Source: JACKEQ01 sp041389565 (GTDB lineage Bacteria > Myxococcota_A > UBA796 > GCA-2862545). Taken from it: DNA of 64,000 bases. Of the stretch, positions 32,356-41,289 are shown in pieces. Within the stretch, counting starts at the first letter, position 1. Each line of letters starts with the position of its first letter. Where the stretch lies: contig JAWKRP010000025.1 in NCBI GenBank assembly GCA_041389565.1, positions 1 to 64,000 on the forward strand, given 5' to 3'. A model generated the notes under the pieces. The model was not told the origin of the DNA, did not search any database, and was given only the letters and a program-made list of their open reading frames with translations. Both the position numbers and the translations under genes were made by a program.

Positions 32356-34626
32356 TCACGGTTCCACCGGAGTGCGCAGGAGATCCGCCACTGCACGTGC
32401 GATCTCGTCGGCGTCCGCGGGCTTCGTGAAGTAGCGATCGACGCCGATCCGGTACCCGCGGTCCTCGTCGCGCACGATCGACAGGATCAGGATGGGGATC
32501 GACTCCGTGTTGGGGTCGTGCTTGAGCATCGCCGCGACGTCGAAGCCCGACAGCACCGGCATCATGATGTCGAGCACCACCAGCGCGGGCCGCTGGGCCC
32601 GGGCCATCCGGATCGCTTCGTAGCCGTTGGCAGCGAGGCGCACGGAGTAGCCGCGGTCGGTGAGCTGCTGGGACAGGAGCTCGCGGAGGTTGGCATCGTC
32701 GTCGACCACCAGGATGTCCTGACCGGTGGCCTCGGGATCGCTGGACCGGCGCCCGGCGCCCCGCAGACCGACCTCGTCGGGCGGGGCCTTCGGCTGCGGC
32801 GCGACCCCTTCCCCCCGCAGCACGAACGAGAACCGCGACCCCGTCCCGAGCGCGCTCTGCAGCTCGAACGTGGACCCATGGGCGGCGACGATCTGTGCGC
32901 AGATCGGCAGCCCGAGCCCGGTGCCCTGTGGCTTGTCGGTGAGCGTGTCGCCGACCTGCTTGAACTTGTCGAACACGGCCGCCTGCATGGACGGCTCGAT
33001 GCCCCGGCCGGTGTCGGTGACCGCGAGCTCGACCCCGCCGTCGACCCGCTGCACGGACAGCGTGACGCTGCCCGCCTCGGTGAACTTGGCGCCGTTGGAC
33101 AGGAGGTTGATGAGCACCTGGAGGATGCGGTCGGCGTCGGCGTGCACGGACGGCAGGTCGGACGCGATGTCGACCCGGAGCTCCGTACCCCCGTCGAACA
33201 GGGACGACGTGGCCCGCTCCGCGCGCTGGGCGAGCGCGCCGATGTCGACGCTGTCGAAGCGCCACTCCATGCGCCCGGCCTCCATCTTCGAGATGTCGAG
33301 CACGTCGTTGATGAGCGCGGTGAGCCGCTCGCCCTCGCTCACGATGATGTCGAGGTTCTTCTCGGCCTGCGAGATCGCCCGCTGGGCCTTGCGATCCTCG
33401 CCCGACACGAGCGGGAACACGTTCTGCACGAGCTTGTTGCGGGTGATCTTCGCGAAGCCCAGCACCGAGGTGAGCGGAGTGCGGAGCTCGTGCGACACGG
33501 TGGCGATGAAGTCGGTCTTCATCCGGTCGACCTCGCGCTCGAGCGTGACATCGCGGATCAGCGCCACGGCGCCGAGCAGGTCGTCTCCGGCGACGGTGGG
33601 CGAGACCACGACCTTCGCGATGCGGTCGCCGGACAGGGCGAGCTCGCCGTCCACCACCCCGCCTTCGTCGAGGCTGCGCGACACGAGCTCGAGCAGCTCG
33701 TCGGGCAGCACCGCCTGCGCCGACGCGCCGACCTCCAGCTCGACACCCAACAGGGCCGCGAGCGCCGGGTTGGCGAGCTTCACCCTGAATTCTCTGGATT
33801 GCGCATCGAAAGCGACGATACCGTCGACCAGGTTGTTGAGCACGGCCTGGCGCTCGGAGAGCGCATCGCGGACCTCCGTGGTGCGCAGGGCCACCTCCTC
33901 CTCGAGGTTCGAGTTCAGCCGCTCGAGCCGCTCCTCCACCGCCTTGATCTCCGTGATGTCGCGGCAGATGGCGAGCATCAGCACCTCGCCGCTCTCGGTC
34001 TCGAACAGCCCGAGCCGCACGCTCACCGGGAACTCCGAGCCGTCCTTCCGCCGGTGCCGGCCCGTCACCGACATCGGCTTGCCGAGATCCAGGCGGTTCC
34101 ACACGCCATCCTGCCGGCCGGGCTTGATGGTGGTCTCGAAGTCGGCCACGACGAGCTCGAGCATCTCCTCGCGGGAGTAGCCCAGGCTGCGGGCCGCCCA
34201 CGGGTTCGCGTCGCGGATGCGGCCCTCCATGTCGTGCACGAACCACGCATCCGACGCGAAGTCGACGAGCGTGGCCATCTGGCTCGAGCTCGACAGCACG
34301 GCTGCCCGCGTGCTCACGTCTTCGACGACCACGAAGATCCCGTCGCCGTCGCTCTCCATCCGGAGCACGACATCGAGGGTGCCGTCGCGCTTCACGAGGC
34401 GGGTGCGGACGTTGGCGCTCGGCGCACCCAGCCTCACGTTCGACATCCCCTTCTCGAGGCGCGCGCGGTGTTCCGGCTCGAACACGTCGAACACGGTGCG
34501 CCCGACCAGTGTGGTGGGGTCGATCTGGAGGATCGGGCGGCACCCGGTGCCCGCGCGGTCGATCCGCCCGTCGGCGGAGAGCGCGAGCGCCGCGCACAGC
34601 TCTGTGTGGAAGGGGTCGAACGGCAT
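32356..34626 (-). CDS. Hybrid sensor histidine kinase (PAS-PAS-PAS-HisKA-HATPase-REC)
   Basis: The 756-residue protein has no membrane helix and appears cytoplasmic. Domains in order: PAS (about 10-100), PAS (about 120-230), a coiled-coil linker, a third PAS-like domain (about 255-360), HisKA with SHELRTPLTSV, HATPase with NLLSNGAKF, DTGRGIEP and GTGLGLPIC, and a C-terminal receiver with DDDANLRE and LVVLDIMMP. The PAS modules suggest sensing of redox, gas or small ligand. It leads an operon with a lone receiver and a Ser/Thr kinase fusion. It diverges from the lipase gene by 95 bp. Confidence 0.95.
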   Translation of the reverse strand: MPFDPFHTELCAALALSADGRIDRAGTGCRPILQIDPTTLVGRTVFDVFEPEHRARLEKGMSNVRLGAPSANVRTRLVKRDGTLDVVLRMESDGDGIFVVVEDVSTRAAVLSSSSQMATLVDFASDAWFVHDMEGRIRDANPWAARSLGYSREEMLELVVADFETTIKPGRQDGVWNRLDLGKPMSVTGRHRRKDGSEFPVSVRLGLFETESGEVLMLAICRDITEIKAVEERLERLNSNLEEEVALRTTEVRDALSERQAVLNNLVDGIVAFDAQSREFRVKLANPALAALLGVELEVGASAQAVLPDELLELVSRSLDEGGVVDGELALSGDRIAKVVVSPTVAGDDLLGAVALIRDVTLEREVDRMKTDFIATVSHELRTPLTSVLGFAKITRNKLVQNVFPLVSGEDRKAQRAISQAEKNLDIIVSEGERLTALINDVLDISKMEAGRMEWRFDSVDIGALAQRAERATSSLFDGGTELRVDIASDLPSVHADADRILQVLINLLSNGAKFTEAGSVTLSVQRVDGGVELAVTDTGRGIEPSMQAAVFDKFKQVGDTLTDKPQGTGLGLPICAQIVAAHGSTFELQSALGTGSRFSFVLRGEGVAPQPKAPPDEVGLRGAGRRSSDPEATGQDILVVDDDANLRELLSQQLTDRGYSVRLAANGYEAIRMARAQRPALVVLDIMMPVLSGFDVAAMLKHDPNTESIPILILSIVRDEDRGYRIGVDRYFTKPADADEIARAVADLLRTPVEP

Positions 34627-34721
34627 TCCCCTACATACCGCAAACGGGTCGCGGAGATCAGGGTTCCGCGAGGGGAACCCCGACGACGCACGCCGGATCC
34701 GGGCGGGGGATACGGGGCGGC

Positions 34722-36002
34722 ATGCTGACCGCCCTCCTCCTCGCGTGCCGCGTCGAGCCCGTTCCCGGGATCGACCCGCAGATCGACCTCCCCGCGCCGC
34801 GCTGCCTCGACCACGCGTACCTGTCGATCGACGGGCTCGGAGAGCTCGTGTTCGCGCGTCCCGACGAGGCGCTCTCGTTCACGCCCGACGAATTCGAGGC
34901 CATCCTCGACGTGCTCGGCGACGACATCGGCCTCGCGCCCTTCCAGCACGCCGTCGACACGTGGCAGATCCGCTACGCCACGCAAGACCGCGGCGAGCCC
35001 GCCCAGGGCACCGGCGTCGTGGTGGTGCCGCGCGACCTCCCCGGCCCGCACCCCGTGGTGCTGTGGCTCCACCCCACCGCCGGCGCGAACGACGTGTGTG
35101 CGCCCTCCGGGCTCGGGGTGTACGGCGCGGGCCTGCCGCTCGCGATCGCCGCCCACCTCGGGGTCGTGGTGGTGGCGCCCGACTTCCTGGGCCTGTCGCA
35201 CGGTCCGCCCGCCTCCACGTCGCTCCATCCGTACGTCGTGCCCGAGCCCACCGCGATCGCAGCGCTCGATGCCGTGCGCGCCACCCGACGCCTCGCGGAG
35301 CGCGAGGGCTTCGACGTGCTCACCGAGGCGTTCGTGCCCTGGGGCGTCAGCCAGGGTGGGCACGCCGCGCTCTGGGTCGACCGGTACCAGCCCGGCTACG
35401 CGCCCGAGCTCGGCATCGCGGGGGTCGTCGCGGCCATCCCGCCCACCGACATGCTGCGCCTGTTCGAGCGGGCCTCCACGTCGTTCAGCCGGGCCAGCGA
35501 GGCCCTACCCGCCGTGATGATCGCGACCTCCGACTGGTATTCGCTCGACGCCACCGCGCTCCTGCAGCCCGGGATCGCCGACACCGTGCGCGACGCGATG
35601 GAGTCCGGCTGCGACGTGCTCGACCCCGCGGGCGAGCTCGACGACCTCGATGCCCTGTTCACCGAGGGTCTGCGCGAGGGCGACCTCCCGGACGACTGGC
35701 GCTGCGCCCTCGAAGACAACCGCATCACGACCAGCCCGCTGCAGCCGAGCGGCGCGCCGATGCTCGTCATCCTCGGAGAGGACGACCAGCTCGCGTGGTC
35801 CGACATCGCCCGTGCCGACGCCGAGACGCTGTGCGCCGAGGGTGCACGCATCGAGCTGCTCGAGTGCGCGGCGTCCGACCACGAGGATGCCGGCATCCGC
35901 ACGTTCTTCGTGCAGGAGGCCTGGGCCGCCGAACGGTTCGCCGGGCGCGACATCACGGGGTCATGCGAGCTCCCCGGTCCTGCGGCGTGCCCCGAGCTGT
36001 AG
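34722..36002 (+). CDS. Secreted alpha/beta hydrolase, lipase-like, predicted lipoprotein
   Basis: The 426-residue product starts MLTALLLAC, a very short lipoprotein-like leader with Cys9. The hydrolase core shows VVLWLHPTAGAND, VVVAPDFLGLSHG and the nucleophile elbow GVSQGG. A late VILGEDDQLAW supplies the acid and ASDHEDAG the His. The pattern resembles secretory lipases (LIP family) and related esterases. Cys residues in the middle (ESGCDVL, WRCALED) may form disulfides. GGGCGG stands before the ATG but is a weak ribosome site. Substrate is unknown. Confidence 0.85.
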   Translation: MLTALLLACRVEPVPGIDPQIDLPAPRCLDHAYLSIDGLGELVFARPDEALSFTPDEFEAILDVLGDDIGLAPFQHAVDTWQIRYATQDRGEPAQGTGVVVVPRDLPGPHPVVLWLHPTAGANDVCAPSGLGVYGAGLPLAIAAHLGVVVVAPDFLGLSHGPPASTSLHPYVVPEPTAIAALDAVRATRRLAEREGFDVLTEAFVPWGVSQGGHAALWVDRYQPGYAPELGIAGVVAAIPPTDMLRLFERASTSFSRASEALPAVMIATSDWYSLDATALLQPGIADTVRDAMESGCDVLDPAGELDDLDALFTEGLREGDLPDDWRCALEDNRITTSPLQPSGAPMLVILGEDDQLAWSDIARADAETLCAEGARIELLECAASDHEDAGIRTFFVQEAWAAERFAGRDITGSCELPGPAACPEL

Positions 36003-36017
36003 CGACGGGACGAACCC

Positions 36018-36078
36018 CGGGGTCCCGGACGGGATCCCCGCGCCGCTGCGGCTCCAGCACCTGGGGGAGAGCTGGAGC
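36018..36078 (+). terminator. Hairpin pair downstream of the lipase gene
   Basis: Two stems lie after the stop codon: CGGGG/CCCCG (36018-36022 with 36036-36040) with an extended imperfect pairing, and GCTCCAGC/GCTGGAGC (36051-36058 with 36071-36078). There is no T-tract. It may end both the lipase transcript and the opposing regulator transcript. Confidence 0.35.
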
Positions 36079-36182
36079 GCGGCCCGGGGATGCCCGCCAG
36101 GGACCGGCATCGTTCAGGGTACGAACAACCTAGCGCCCGTCCGCCCGCCGTGCAGTCGGCGCAACGACCGACGAACACCTGT

Positions 36183-36677
36183 TCAGTCGAGCTGACCCGT
36201 CGCGTGCGCGCGGGCGACCGCTTCGGCCCGCGAGCGGGCATGGAGCTTCTCGAGCAGCCGCTCCACGTGCGTGCGCACGGTGGACGCCGACACCCCCAGC
36301 CGGCGACCGATGCGGGCGTTCGTGAGCCCCTGCGCGATGAGCGCGACGATCTCCCGCTCGCGCGGCGAGAGCAACGCACCCTCCGGAACCTCCGCGCGCG
36401 CCGGCACGATCGCGACCACCACCTCGTCGCCGAGCGGCGAGCAGACGAGCTGCGCGGGCTCCCCCCGGATCCCGACGCGGGCCAGGTCGGACGTGCGCCC
36501 CTCGCGGTGCAGCCCGCGTGCGCAGTCGGGCCGGCAGGCCAGCCCACCCGCGGAGCTCGCGGACACGGCCTCGCAGCACGCCGACCCCACGCTCGGCCCG
36601 AGCAGCGCGGACGCCGCTTCGTTCTCGGCCGTGACGACCCCGCTGGAGTCGACCCGGAGGAGCGGTACTCGCGCCAT
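36183..36677 (-). CDS. PAS-LuxR-type regulator with four-cysteine motif
   Basis: The 164-residue product has an N-terminal PAS-like fold (VPLLRVDSSGVVTAENEAAS) and a four-Cys motif (SACCEAV then LACRPDC, about residues 31-54). The C-terminal LuxR helix-turn-helix has LSPREREIVALIAQGLTNA and LGVSASTVRTHVERLLEKL. Proteins with this Cys pattern are a recognised PAS-HTH class. Cysteines could hold a metal or act as a redox switch. The start ATG at 36677 avoids running into the tRNA gene. The terminal residues (AHATGQLD) are polar. Target genes unknown. Confidence 0.85.
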   Translation of the reverse strand: MARVPLLRVDSSGVVTAENEAASALLGPSVGSACCEAVSASSAGGLACRPDCARGLHREGRTSDLARVGIRGEPAQLVCSPLGDEVVVAIVPARAEVPEGALLSPREREIVALIAQGLTNARIGRRLGVSASTVRTHVERLLEKLHARSRAEAVARAHATGQLD

Positions 36678-36712
36678 GCGGCCTCCCCTGCCAGGGTATC
36701 CGGTCCAAACGA

Positions 36713-36745
36713 GAACAGCCGGAGTCGCGAGGACTCCGGCTGTTC
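36713..36745 (-). terminator. Strong hairpin downstream of tRNA-Leu
   Basis: A perfect 13-bp stem, GAACAGCCGGAGT with ACTCCGGCTGTTC, has a 7-base loop. On the minus strand it stands 9 bases after the 3' end of the tRNA and is followed by TCGTTTGG, a weak U-tract. It probably ends or processes the tRNA transcript before the LuxR-type gene. Confidence 0.7.
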
Positions 36746-36753
36746 GGGTTCGA

Positions 36754-36837
36754 TGCGGAAGGGGGGACTCGAACCCCCACACCCTCTCAGGCACAGGAAC
36801 CTGAATCCTGCGCGTCTACCAATTCCGCCACTTCCGC
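36754..36837 (-). tRNA. tRNA-Leu (anticodon CAG)
   Basis: The minus strand folds into a class II tRNA of 84 nt. The acceptor stem is GCGGAAG with CTTCCGC, the D-arm includes AATTGGTAGACGC, and the anticodon stem-loop is CAGGA-TTCAGGT-TCCTG with CAG at positions 34-36. A variable arm is present, and the T-arm is GGGGG-TTCGAGT-CCCCC. The 3' CCA is not encoded (A then TCG). The CAG anticodon reads CTG, a common leucine codon in this GC-rich genome. Confidence 0.95.
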
Positions 36838-36928
36838 AGTGACCGTCGGGAGGTATCCCCGCCTCCGGGAGGCGTCAAGACGCCCACGCACACCCCCGAT
36901 CCTGGGGTACAACACGCTCGGAGGTCGG

Positions 36929-37462
36929 ATGCGCTTCGTCGCCCTGCTCGCTCTCGGAATCTCGAGCCCAGCCCTCGCTGGAACCCAGCTGCACCTCGGC
37001 GCAGCGCACGAGTGGGGCGTGCCGATGTCGGCCGAGGGAGGGCGTCTCGGGCCCGGAGTCGCCGCGTCCATCGGCCCGAGCTTCGGGCTGAAGATCGCGC
37101 GCCTGATCCCCGAGGTGGGCGCCAGCTACCACTACGAGTCGGGCGTGCTCGTGCCCCGCGCCGGAGGTCGCCTGATCCTCGGGTGGATCGTCACGCCCGG
37201 CGTGTACGCCCACGCGAATTGCGCGGTGGGCGGCCCGTTCGCGGATCCCACGCTCGGATTCGACGCCGGAGTCAGCGCGCACCTGTCCATCCCCTTCGTC
37301 CGCGTCGGCGGGTACGGGGGCATCGAGGTGTTCGGCGGCGAGTCCGGGCCGGGCATCCCCGACCAGAGCTTCATCGGCGCCGTGGAGATCGCCGTGTCGA
37401 TCCCCCTCGGCAAGAAGTCCGACGACGAGCCGGACGACGAGACGCCGCCCCCGGCAGAGTAG
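36929..37462 (+). CDS. Outer-membrane beta-barrel-type protein
   Basis: The 177-residue product has a signal peptide (MRFVALLALGISSPALAG). The mature part has alternating hydrophobic strands such as GVAASIGPSFGLKIARLIPEV and GGRLILGWIVTPGVYAHANC. The last strand is FIGAVEIAVSIPLGK, then a charged Asp/Glu/Pro tail. The protein resembles small outer-membrane barrels but carries the unusual acidic C-terminal extension after the barrel. TCGGAGG precedes the ATG. TACAAC upstream may be a -10 box. No specific family recognised. Confidence 0.72.
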   Translation: MRFVALLALGISSPALAGTQLHLGAAHEWGVPMSAEGGRLGPGVAASIGPSFGLKIARLIPEVGASYHYESGVLVPRAGGRLILGWIVTPGVYAHANCAVGGPFADPTLGFDAGVSAHLSIPFVRVGGYGGIEVFGGESGPGIPDQSFIGAVEIAVSIPLGKKSDDEPDDETPPPAE

Positions 37463-37471
37463 GGTCGGGCC

Positions 37472-38263
37472 TCAGGACTCCGCGCGGGCGCGCCGCGCGA
37501 TGAAGGCCCCACACGCGACGAACAGCAGCAGGCTGCCCCACTGACCCGGCGTGAACGGGCCGTAGCGGGCGTCGGTCGCCTCGGGGCGCAGGAAGTCCAT
37601 GCCGAACCGCACCGGCCCGTACATGAGGCCGAACAGGAGGACCTGCACGCCGTCGCGTGTCTGCCGCACGCGATCGAGCGCCGTGAGCACGAGGAACATC
37701 GTGAGCGACCACAGCGCTTCGTACAGGCCCATGTCGTGACAGGCGACGCTGGCGTCCTGCTGGCCGTGGCAGATGCCGTACACCCCGAGCCAGAAGTTCG
37801 TGGGGGTGCCCGGGTGGTCGTGCGCGACGAAACACCCCATGCGCCCGAAGAACCAGCCGATCGCCATCCCGTGCGCGAGGTGGTCCATGTAGCGCCACAC
37901 CGCGAGCTTCTCCTTGTAGAAGAACCAGATCGCGAGCGGCACGCAGACCACGAAGCCACCGAAGCTCGACAGGCCCTGCCAGAACTTCAGGAACTCGATG
38001 GGGTTCTTGAGGTACTCGTCGGGCTTGTACATGAGCCCGTACCCCACGTGGCCGCCCACGAAGGTCCCCAGCACGAGCCAGCCGATGAGCCGGTTGATCG
38101 CCTCGGCGTCGTCGCCCATGCGCCGTGCGCGCCGCTGCGCGATCGTGCCGCCCACCATGAACCCGAGCGCCACGAGGAACCCGAACCCGTGGAGCTCCAG
38201 GGGGGGATCCGTGACCGGGATCTTCAGCACGGGCGCTTCGAACCAGGGGATGAGGGGGTGCAC
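37472..38263 (-). CDS. lgt: Prolipoprotein diacylglyceryl transferase
   Basis: The 263-residue inner-membrane enzyme transfers diacylglycerol from phosphatidylglycerol to the lipobox Cys, the first step of lipoprotein maturation. The Lgt signature GMAIGWFFGRMGCFVAHDHPG-type segment is present (GWFFGRMGCF with the catalytic Arg). Other landmarks are ELHGFGFLVALGF, GLSSFGGFV with the conserved Gly/Ser region, and a C-terminal LYGPVRFGMDFLRP-like motif. Seven helices are predicted. The start is GTG (38263). Many lipoproteins in this window depend on it. It is a single-gene transcription unit as far as seen. Confidence 0.95.
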   Translation of the reverse strand: MHPLIPWFEAPVLKIPVTDPPLELHGFGFLVALGFMVGGTIAQRRARRMGDDAEAINRLIGWLVLGTFVGGHVGYGLMYKPDEYLKNPIEFLKFWQGLSSFGGFVVCVPLAIWFFYKEKLAVWRYMDHLAHGMAIGWFFGRMGCFVAHDHPGTPTNFWLGVYGICHGQQDASVACHDMGLYEALWSLTMFLVLTALDRVRQTRDGVQVLLFGLMYGPVRFGMDFLRPEATDARYGPFTPGQWGSLLLFVACGAFIARRARAES

Positions 38264-38368
38264 ACGAACTCCCGTCGAGGTCCGGGGTTCCGGAGGACCT
38301 CACCGCGCACGGTATAGTGCGGTTGGCAGCACGCGTCCGCGTCACCGGGTCTCCTCCCCCAAAGGACC

Positions 38369-39502
38369 ATGGCCGTCATCAACTTCGCACACCGTGAGAT
38401 CACGGCGAAGATCGTCTACTTCGGCGCGACAGGTGCGGGCTGCAACACCAACGTCCGGGCGCTCTACGAGATGCTCGATCCGAGCGAGGCAAAGAGCCGC
38501 CTCCACAAGTTCGGGCCCGGCGACACGCACGAGCGCAGCTGGTACTTCGATCTCCAGATGCCCGCGCAGGACATCAGCGGGTTCACGGTCCGCTACCGCA
38601 TCTACAGCATGCCCGGCGGCCTCGATCTCCCCGTGCACCGCGACGAGGTGATGGAGGGCGCCGACGCCATCGTGCTCGTGGCCGACAGCCGCGCCGACGC
38701 GAGCACCGCGAACGAGAACGCCCTGCTCGAGCTCGAGGAGCAGCTCGCCGGCCAGGGCCTCGAGCTGGCCGGGCTCCCGGTGGTGCTCCAGGTCAACCAC
38801 ACCGACCGAGAGGGCGCCCGCGAGGAGTCCGCCGTGGTGTTCGACCTCAACCCGTACGGGTTCCCGGTGTTCTCCGCGGCCGCGAAGTCCCACGTGGGCG
38901 TGCGCGAGACGTTCGACCGCATCACCGAGCTCGCGATGGAGCGCATCCGGCTCGCGATCGCCGGAGAGGGCGGGGCCATCGCGCTCCGTGCCGTGCACCG
39001 CCCCGACGAGGAGAACGACGACGACGTCGTGCGGCGCCACCTGGCGGCCATCCTGAAGGAGAGCTCGTCGGCGCAGAGCTCCGTGCTCGACGTGCCGCCC
39101 GGCGCGCCCAGCACCAGCACGCCTCCCCCGAGCCAGGTGGAGGTGCCGTTCCAACCTCGCGAGTTCGCCGGGTCGTACCCCGTGCGCATCGTCGAGGCGA
39201 ACATGGAGGACGGCCAGGTCTACGTCGACGTGGAGTTCGAGCGCATGGGGGGCGGTGAGACGCGGCACCTGCGGGTGAAGCTCGCGAACCGGCCCACCGA
39301 CTCGCCCGCCGTGCCGCGTCCGGTCGCGGCCACCGTGTCGAGCGCGAGCCCCGTGATGAACGTCACGAGCGGCCTGCCCGACAGCGTCGACCTCACGCCG
39401 TGGGTCGAGGAGCGCGACATGCCGCCCGTGCTGTACGGGCTCCTCGGGGTGTCCGGCGGGATCGCCGCAGGGCTCATGCTGGGCTTCCTGCTCTTCCACT
39501 GA
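38369..39502 (+). CDS. MglA-like pseudo-GTPase with C-terminal membrane anchor
   Basis: The 377-residue protein aligns along residues 1-200 with the small GTPase MglA of Myxococcus, from MAVINFAHREITAKIVYFG onward. Key residues are changed: the P-loop reads GATGAGCNTN, so the catalytic Lys25 is Cys and Thr26 is Asn. The switch II PGQ is PGG (Gly83-84), and the base-specificity NKxD is NHTD (143-146). Residues about 200-340 form an extension with a Pro/Ser linker and a small beta domain (YPVRIVEANMEDGQVYVDV). The last 24 residues are a membrane helix (LYGLLGVSGGIAAGLMLGFL). MglA is a cytosolic polarity switch for gliding. This version likely binds no GTP and is membrane-anchored. TATAGT lies 50 bp upstream. 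Confidence 0.85.
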   Translation: MAVINFAHREITAKIVYFGATGAGCNTNVRALYEMLDPSEAKSRLHKFGPGDTHERSWYFDLQMPAQDISGFTVRYRIYSMPGGLDLPVHRDEVMEGADAIVLVADSRADASTANENALLELEEQLAGQGLELAGLPVVLQVNHTDREGAREESAVVFDLNPYGFPVFSAAAKSHVGVRETFDRITELAMERIRLAIAGEGGAIALRAVHRPDEENDDDVVRRHLAAILKESSSAQSSVLDVPPGAPSTSTPPPSQVEVPFQPREFAGSYPVRIVEANMEDGQVYVDVEFERMGGGETRHLRVKLANRPTDSPAVPRPVAATVSSASPVMNVTSGLPDSVDLTPWVEERDMPPVLYGLLGVSGGIAAGLMLGFLLFH

Positions 39503-39521
39503 GGCGGGTTATCGCAGGGGG

Positions 39522-41276
39522 ATGGTTCCTCTGCCCCCTTCGCCCGCGCTGTCCTGGACGGGCTCGATCTGGAAGCTCCGCGACGCCGACCCCGAGCGCG
39601 TCGCACGCATCGCGGCCTCCACGCGGCTCGGGCCGGTCGCCGCCCGGTGCCTCGCGCTCCGCTGGGATGGCGAGGGCATGCCCGATGCCGACTGGCTCAC
39701 GCCCACCCTGGCAGCGCTCCACGATCCCGGGCGCATGCACGGCATGGACGCCGCAGTCGCCCGTCTGGAACGGGCCATCGCGAACCACGAGCGCGTGCGG
39801 ATCATCACGGACTACGACGTCGACGGCACCACGAGCAGCCTCATCCTGCAGGCCGCCCTGCGCCTGCGCGCGCCCGATCTCGAGATCGACTACCACATCC
39901 CGAATCGCTTCGACGAAGGCTACGGCTTCAGCGTGAAGGCCGCGGAGAAGGCCGTGGCCGACGGGATCGGCCTGATCGTCACGGCCGACATCGGCGTGCG
40001 CGACCACCTCGCGGTCGACGCCGCGGTGGCGGGCGGCACCGACGTGCTGATCTGCGACCACCACCTGCCCGCCGGCGCCGACGTGCCGCCGAACGCGCTC
40101 GTCCTGTGTCCGCCCCAGGCCGCCTGTGCGTACCCCAACCCGTCGCTCGCCGCGTGTGGCGTGAGCCTGAAGCTCGCGTCGGCCCTGCTCGCGAAGCACC
40201 CGAAGCTCGACCGCATCCTCGACTCCCTCCTCAAGCTCGCCGCCATCGGCACGGTCGCCGACCTCGTGCCGCTCACCACCCCCGAGAACCGCGCGATCGT
40301 CGCGCTCGGCCTCCAGCAGCTCAACAAGGGCGGCCATCACGCCGGTCTCGCAGCGCTCCTCGAGGTGTGCCGGATGGACGGCCCGATCTCCGAGTCCGAC
40401 CTCGGGTTCCGGGTGGGTCCGCGCATCAACGCGGCCGGGCGCCTGCAGGATGCCCGCATGGTCGTCGAGCTGCTGAACACCCGCGATCCGGCGCGCGCCA
40501 AGGCCCTCGCGCACGAGCTCGACACGCTCAACAGCGAGCGCCGCACGATCCAGAAGCAGGTGTACGAAGAAGCCATCGGGCAGGTCGATCCCGAGGCCCC
40601 CGCGCCGTTCGTGGTGGTGTCCGGCCCCGAGGAGGCCGGTTGGCACCGCGGAGTCGTCGGCATCGTCGCGAGCAAGGTGAAAGATGCCGTGCACCGCCCC
40701 ACCGCCGTGGTCAGCATCCAGGGCGACACGGCCGTGGGCAGCATCCGCAGCATCGACAGCGTGCATGCGGTCCGCGCGCTCGACTCAGCGGCCGATCTGC
40801 TCGTGAAGTACGGCGGGCACCCCGCTGCCGCCGGGTTCACCGTGCCCACCGCGAAGCTCCCCGCGCTCGCGGAGCGTCTGGGCGCGTTCGTCGAGGCGCA
40901 CACCGAGCCGGCCGACCTCGTCCGTCAGCGCCGCGTCGACGCCGAAGCGAGCGCCGAAGACCTCACGTGGCAGCTCCACGCCGAGCTCGCCGCGCTGGGC
41001 CCGTTCGGCATGGGCAACCCGCGTCCCCGCCTGATGGTGCGCGGAGTCACGCCCGTCGCGCCGGGCTCCCGCGCGGGCGGCAAGCTGCTGAAGTTCCTCA
41101 TCGGGCGCGGGGGGGGCGGGGCGGTCAGCGCGATCTGGTGGGGAGAGGGCGAGCGCGCCGAGTCGTTCGGGGCCCGACCCGTCGATCTGCTCGGCCAGCT
41201 CGGCACGAACACGTACCGAGGCGAGACCACGCTGCAGTTCGAGGTGAACGACGTGCGAGACGCCACCCCCGACTGA
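39522..41276 (+). CDS. recJ: Single-stranded-DNA-specific exonuclease RecJ
   Basis: The 584-residue enzyme degrades single-stranded DNA 5' to 3' in recombination and mismatch repair. DHH-family motifs are visible: ITDYDVDGTTSS, the VTADIG motif, and CDHHLPAGA. The DHHA1 domain has the GGHPAAAGFT motif. The C-terminal OB domain contains LGPFGMGNPRPRLM. The order and length match RecJ. The start ATG lies just before the variable N-terminal helix. It is cytoplasmic and not in an evident operon. Confidence 0.95.
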   Translation: MVPLPPSPALSWTGSIWKLRDADPERVARIAASTRLGPVAARCLALRWDGEGMPDADWLTPTLAALHDPGRMHGMDAAVARLERAIANHERVRIITDYDVDGTTSSLILQAALRLRAPDLEIDYHIPNRFDEGYGFSVKAAEKAVADGIGLIVTADIGVRDHLAVDAAVAGGTDVLICDHHLPAGADVPPNALVLCPPQAACAYPNPSLAACGVSLKLASALLAKHPKLDRILDSLLKLAAIGTVADLVPLTTPENRAIVALGLQQLNKGGHHAGLAALLEVCRMDGPISESDLGFRVGPRINAAGRLQDARMVVELLNTRDPARAKALAHELDTLNSERRTIQKQVYEEAIGQVDPEAPAPFVVVSGPEEAGWHRGVVGIVASKVKDAVHRPTAVVSIQGDTAVGSIRSIDSVHAVRALDSAADLLVKYGGHPAAAGFTVPTAKLPALAERLGAFVEAHTEPADLVRQRRVDAEASAEDLTWQLHAELAALGPFGMGNPRPRLMVRGVTPVAPGSRAGGKLLKFLIGRGGGGAVSAIWWGEGERAESFGARPVDLLGQLGTNTYRGETTLQFEVNDVRDATPD

Positions 41277-41289
41277 CGCCTACCGACGC

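Noticed and set aside
36678..36794. Longer N-terminus for the LuxR-type regulator
   Set aside because: The extension would translate through the terminator hairpin and into tRNA-Leu.
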